The notes below the pieces were generated by a model. That model saw only the letters and a list, made by a program, of their open reading frames with translations. It was not told the DNA's origin and did not search any database. The position numbers were made by a program, and so were the translations under genes. Shown piece by piece: positions 61,585 through 64,000 of a stretch of DNA of 64,000 nt. Within the stretch, counting starts at the first letter, position 1. Every line of letters starts with the position of its first letter. The stretch comes from Albimonas sp963977235 (GTDB lineage Bacteria; Pseudomonadota; Alphaproteobacteria; Rhodobacterales; Rhodobacteraceae), in NCBI RefSeq assembly GCF_963977235.1, contig NZ_CAXBOD010000006.1, forward strand, positions 59,523 to 123,522, in the 5' to 3' direction.

Positions 61585-62991
61585 ATGGTCCCGACGGTCT
61601 GGAGTTTCCGGGGGGCGGCCCTGCTTGCCGGCGCGGCGCTGCTCGCCGGCCTGGCGGCGCTGCGCCCGCCGCCCGAGGCGGGCGACCGGGCGCTCGCCAG
61701 CCTGCACCTGCCGGCGCATGAGGCGCGCTCGGTCGCGCTGATGATCTCGGGGGCCGAGGGCTGGACGCCGGGGCTCGAGGCGCGGGCGGCGCGGCTGGCG
61801 CGCTCGCGCGCGCTGGTGGTGGGGGTCGATCTGATGCGCCTGCCGGGCCTTGCCGAGGGCGATTGCGACAGGGCCGGGCGCGCCGCGCTGGCGCTGGTTC
61901 GCCGCGTCATGGCGCATGCGGGAAGCGCGGCGATCCCCCCGACGCTGACCGCGCGCGGCGAAGGCGCGGGCCTCGCGCTGCGGATGGCCGCGGCGGATCC
62001 CGAGGCGTTCCAGGGCCTGGCGACAGACCGCTTCGCCCCCTTCCCCGCCTGCCCCGAGCCCGCCGAGGCCGCGCTCGCCGGGCGACTGCCCAAGGCGCCG
62101 CTGCGCTGGTTCGACCTGGCCGACGCCGCGGGCGGAGCCGCCCTGCCGCGGCTGCCGGGGGTGACGACGCTGGCGGCGGATGGACGGCGGATCCGGGCGA
62201 GCCCCTCGCCGGCGGAGGGGCCGGCGCCGCGCCCGCCCGCGCACGGGCCCGCCGCGCGCCAGTCGCCGGCGCGCGGGCCGGAGGTCTCGACGGGGTTCCT
62301 CGAAAGCTACTGGTCGGTCGCCGGCGCCGATTTCGCCTTCCGCGCGGGCGCGGCGGACGAGCCGTTGCCCGTGGTCCTGCACCTGCCGCCCCCCGGCGCG
62401 CCGCAGCGGGAGATCTTCGCGATCTTCCTGTCGGGCGACGGCGGCTGGGCCGCCTTCGACGCGGCCCTCGCCGACCGGCTGGCGGCCGAGGGCGTGCCGG
62501 TCGCCGGGGTCTCGCTGCTGCGCTGGCTGTGGCGCGAACGGACGCCCGAGCGGATCGCCGGGGATCTCGCGGGCCTGATCGAGCGGCGAAGCGCGACCTG
62601 GGGGCCGCGGCGGGTGCTGCTGGTCGGCTTCTCGATGGGGGCGAACGTGACGCCCTTCGCCCTGCGCCGGCTGCCCCCGAAACTGCGCGCCCGGCTCGCC
62701 GGCGTGGCGTTGCTGGCGCCCGAGCGGCGCACGGGGTTCGAGATCTCGCCCGCCGGCTGGCTGGGCGGCGCCACAGGGGGCGCCGACGTGGGGGCCGAGC
62801 TGGCCGATGCCGCGGCCGGTCCCGGCGCCCCGCCGATGCTGTGCATCCAGGGCGAGGACGAGACCGGCTCGGCCTGCGATCCGGCCCCGCCCGGCGTCGC
62901 GCGTCTGGTCCTGCCCGGCGGACACCACCTGGGCAAGGCCCACGACCTCCTGGCCCGCGCGATCCTGGAGCTGGGCGGCGCCGCCCCCTGA
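61585..62991 (+). CDS. AcvB/VirJ-family serine hydrolase
   Basis: 468 residues. Exported: leader FRGAALLAGAALLAGLAALR. The N-terminal half (about 30-210) is a weak alpha/beta copy, then a Pro/Ala-rich linker, then the VirJ domain: IFAIFLSGDGGWAAFDAALADRLAAEGVPVAGV, nucleophile in VLLVGFSMGANVTPF, and LVLPGGHHLGKAHDLL with the His. In Agrobacterium AcvB hydrolyses lysyl-phosphatidylglycerol in the periplasm. The partner synthase LpiA is not in this window. Function here by family. Confidence 0.88.
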   Translation: MVPTVWSFRGAALLAGAALLAGLAALRPPPEAGDRALASLHLPAHEARSVALMISGAEGWTPGLEARAARLARSRALVVGVDLMRLPGLAEGDCDRAGRAALALVRRVMAHAGSAAIPPTLTARGEGAGLALRMAAADPEAFQGLATDRFAPFPACPEPAEAALAGRLPKAPLRWFDLADAAGGAALPRLPGVTTLAADGRRIRASPSPAEGPAPRPPAHGPAARQSPARGPEVSTGFLESYWSVAGADFAFRAGAADEPLPVVLHLPPPGAPQREIFAIFLSGDGGWAAFDAALADRLAAEGVPVAGVSLLRWLWRERTPERIAGDLAGLIERRSATWGPRRVLLVGFSMGANVTPFALRRLPPKLRARLAGVALLAPERRTGFEISPAGWLGGATGGADVGAELADAAAGPGAPPMLCIQGEDETGSACDPAPPGVARLVLPGGHHLGKAHDLLARAILELGGAAP

Positions 62992-63021
62992 CCGGGCGGG
63001 GCCGGGAGACGAAGGGACCGA

Positions 63022-63636
63022 CTAGAGCAGGATCGAGGCCTCGACCACGATCGCCAGCACCACCGCCACCGTGATCGCGATCGAGATCGCGCCGGCCGCC
63101 AGCCCCCCCAGCAGCACCAGTCCGTCCTGCTCGATCAGCCCGAAGGCGCAGATCAGCAGCGAGATCGCCGGCCCCCAGGCGCTGAGCGGGATCGGAAGGA
63201 ACAGCGTCACCGAGATCAGCAGCAGGAGCGCGCCCAGCAGACGCTCGCGCCCCGGGGCGAAGGGGGCGGGGAAGCGGGGCTTGAGCACCCGCTCGACCGC
63301 GCGCATCACCGGGCGCAGCCGGTGCACGCCGCGCCGGAAGGCCTGGCGGCTGACCTGCAGCGCCATCACCCGGCGCGGCAGGGCCACGCTGCGCCGGCCG
63401 AGCGTCAGCTGCAGCGACAGGATGATCAGCGGAATCGCGGTCAGCAGGGTCGAGCCGATGGGCAGCGGCAGCATGTTGACGATAGCGAACAGCAGCATCG
63501 TCCACCCGAACGAGCGCTCGCCCAGCGCCTCGAGGATCTCGCCGACCGTGATCTTCTGCGCGCCGCGACGCACGTTCACCGCGCGCAGCAGCGAAAGGAC
63601 CAGCGATGGCCTGCCGAGCCCGCCCGACGCCTGCAT
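63022..63636 (-). CDS. exoD: ExoD-family membrane protein
   Basis: 204 residues from ATG 63636 (GAGG upstream). Four to five helices: FAIVNMLPLPIGSTLLTAIPLIILSLQL, LLGALLLLISVTLFLPIPLS, ISLLICAFGLIEQDGLVLL and IAITVAVVLAIVVEASILL. ExoD pattern: ITVGEILEALGERSFGWTMLLFAIVNMLPLP, GIPL/IPLII, and the ...FGLIEQDG... turn. Needed in Sinorhizobium for exopolysaccharide production and alkali tolerance, mechanism unknown. Convergent with the AcvB gene; 30 bases separate the ends. Confidence 0.88.
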   Translation of the reverse strand: MQASGGLGRPSLVLSLLRAVNVRRGAQKITVGEILEALGERSFGWTMLLFAIVNMLPLPIGSTLLTAIPLIILSLQLTLGRRSVALPRRVMALQVSRQAFRRGVHRLRPVMRAVERVLKPRFPAPFAPGRERLLGALLLLISVTLFLPIPLSAWGPAISLLICAFGLIEQDGLVLLGGLAAGAISIAITVAVVLAIVVEASILL

Positions 63637-64000
63637 CTGTCGCCTCGATCCCTTGCCAGCCGCCGGAGGGAGGGTTCCCGCCGGACCGCTCAGTTGGGGG
63701 CGACGCGCCGCAGGTCGACTGCGACCGGACGTCTCCCGCTCGCCGGGCGGCGCGCACCCTTCCGGCAAGGCGTTTGCGACGAACCGGGGGCGGGGGCAAG
63801 CCCTGTCGCGCTGCGCAGACCGCGCAGGGGGGGCGCGAGACCCCGCGGCGACGCTCCCCCGGCCCCAGGCGAACGCCGGCGGCCGAGGCGGAACGGGGCG
63901 TGTTTCCGGGACGCGCGCGCCCTGTTTGAGGGCGCGCGCCCCGGGCGGGCGGGGTGGGTCGGGGGCGTGGCCCCTCAGAAGGGGAGGCTGCGGGGGCAGA
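63637..64000. other. Right-edge intergenic stretch
   Basis: 364 bases after the exoD start. I see no supportable gene; open frames here are Arg/Gly-rich artefacts. It should contain the exoD promoter. The hairpin at 63913-63939 is the only clear structure. Confidence 0.4.
63913..63939. terminator. Terminator-like hairpin near right edge
   Basis: GCGCGCGCCC (63913-63922), loop TGTTTGA, perfect complement GGGCGCGCGC (63930-63939). It probably serves a gene beyond the right edge or marks an operon boundary. Confidence 0.55.

Noticed and set aside
63606..63929. A 107-codon plus-strand frame at the right edge
   Set aside because: Arg/Pro/Gly-rich, no ribosome site, partly antisense to exoD.

Overview
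The window is a very GC-rich, tightly packed bacterial chromosome segment. Its gene types are TRAP transporters, GntR/FCD and GlxA-type regulators, hydantoinase pairs, a carnitine dehydrogenase/BKACE pair, AcvB/VirJ and ExoD families, and a giant QSIGGGGG-repeat autotransporter. Together they suggest a soil or marine Alphaproteobacterium of the Rhodobacterales type; this is inferred from gene content and is not a phylogenetic result. I saw no rRNA, tRNA, CRISPR array or insertion sequence. Most genes encode uptake and catabolism of small nitrogen- or acid-bearing organic compounds, each set with its own transporter and regulator.

Layout. 1-1981 (minus): ECF sigma factor, zinc-finger anti-sigma factor, then a lipoprotein-like subtilase that runs off the left edge. 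2669-3702 (plus): a small membrane protein translationally coupled to an M15 peptidase, followed by an RTX-like coding remnant. 3998-9694 (minus): a sugar-acid operon (dctP, dctQ, dctM, a 52-aa membrane protein, an IlvD/Edd dehydratase, an RraA-family protein), controlled by a divergent GntR gene (9806-10549) across a perfect 24-bp palindrome. 10819-17905 (minus): a hydantoin-type operon (GntR, amidohydrolase, HyuA, HyuB, N-carbamoyl-amino-acid hydrolase). 18203-23825: an Fe/putrescine-type ABC importer split over both strands, plus a second amidohydrolase.

24272-34186 (plus): a roughly 3,300-residue autotransporter with 31 copies of a [QH]SxxGGGG motif and a C-terminal beta-barrel, closed by a 12-bp-stem terminator. 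34381-39178: TetR, membrane fusion protein and RND pump, all overlapping by ATGA. 39298-48923: a carnitine module with carnitine dehydrogenase and BKACE facing away from an oligopeptide-type ABC importer, an alpha/beta hydrolase, a binding protein and a GlxA regulator. 48951-56087: a GNAT gene, a class III aminotransferase with a polyamine-type ABC importer (minus), and a divergent LysR regulator. 56184-61481 (plus): an aminomutase-like PLP enzyme, amidase, SDR and an NTF2-FMO fusion, closely spaced. 61585-62991: AcvB/VirJ-family hydrolase. 63022-63636 (minus): ExoD-family membrane protein.

Non-coding highlights: clean operator-like palindromes in four divergent or upstream regions; a dispersed GCCCCGG/CCGGGGC palindrome family (four copies); and three genes whose stop-codon-spanning 3' end is duplicated immediately downstream.
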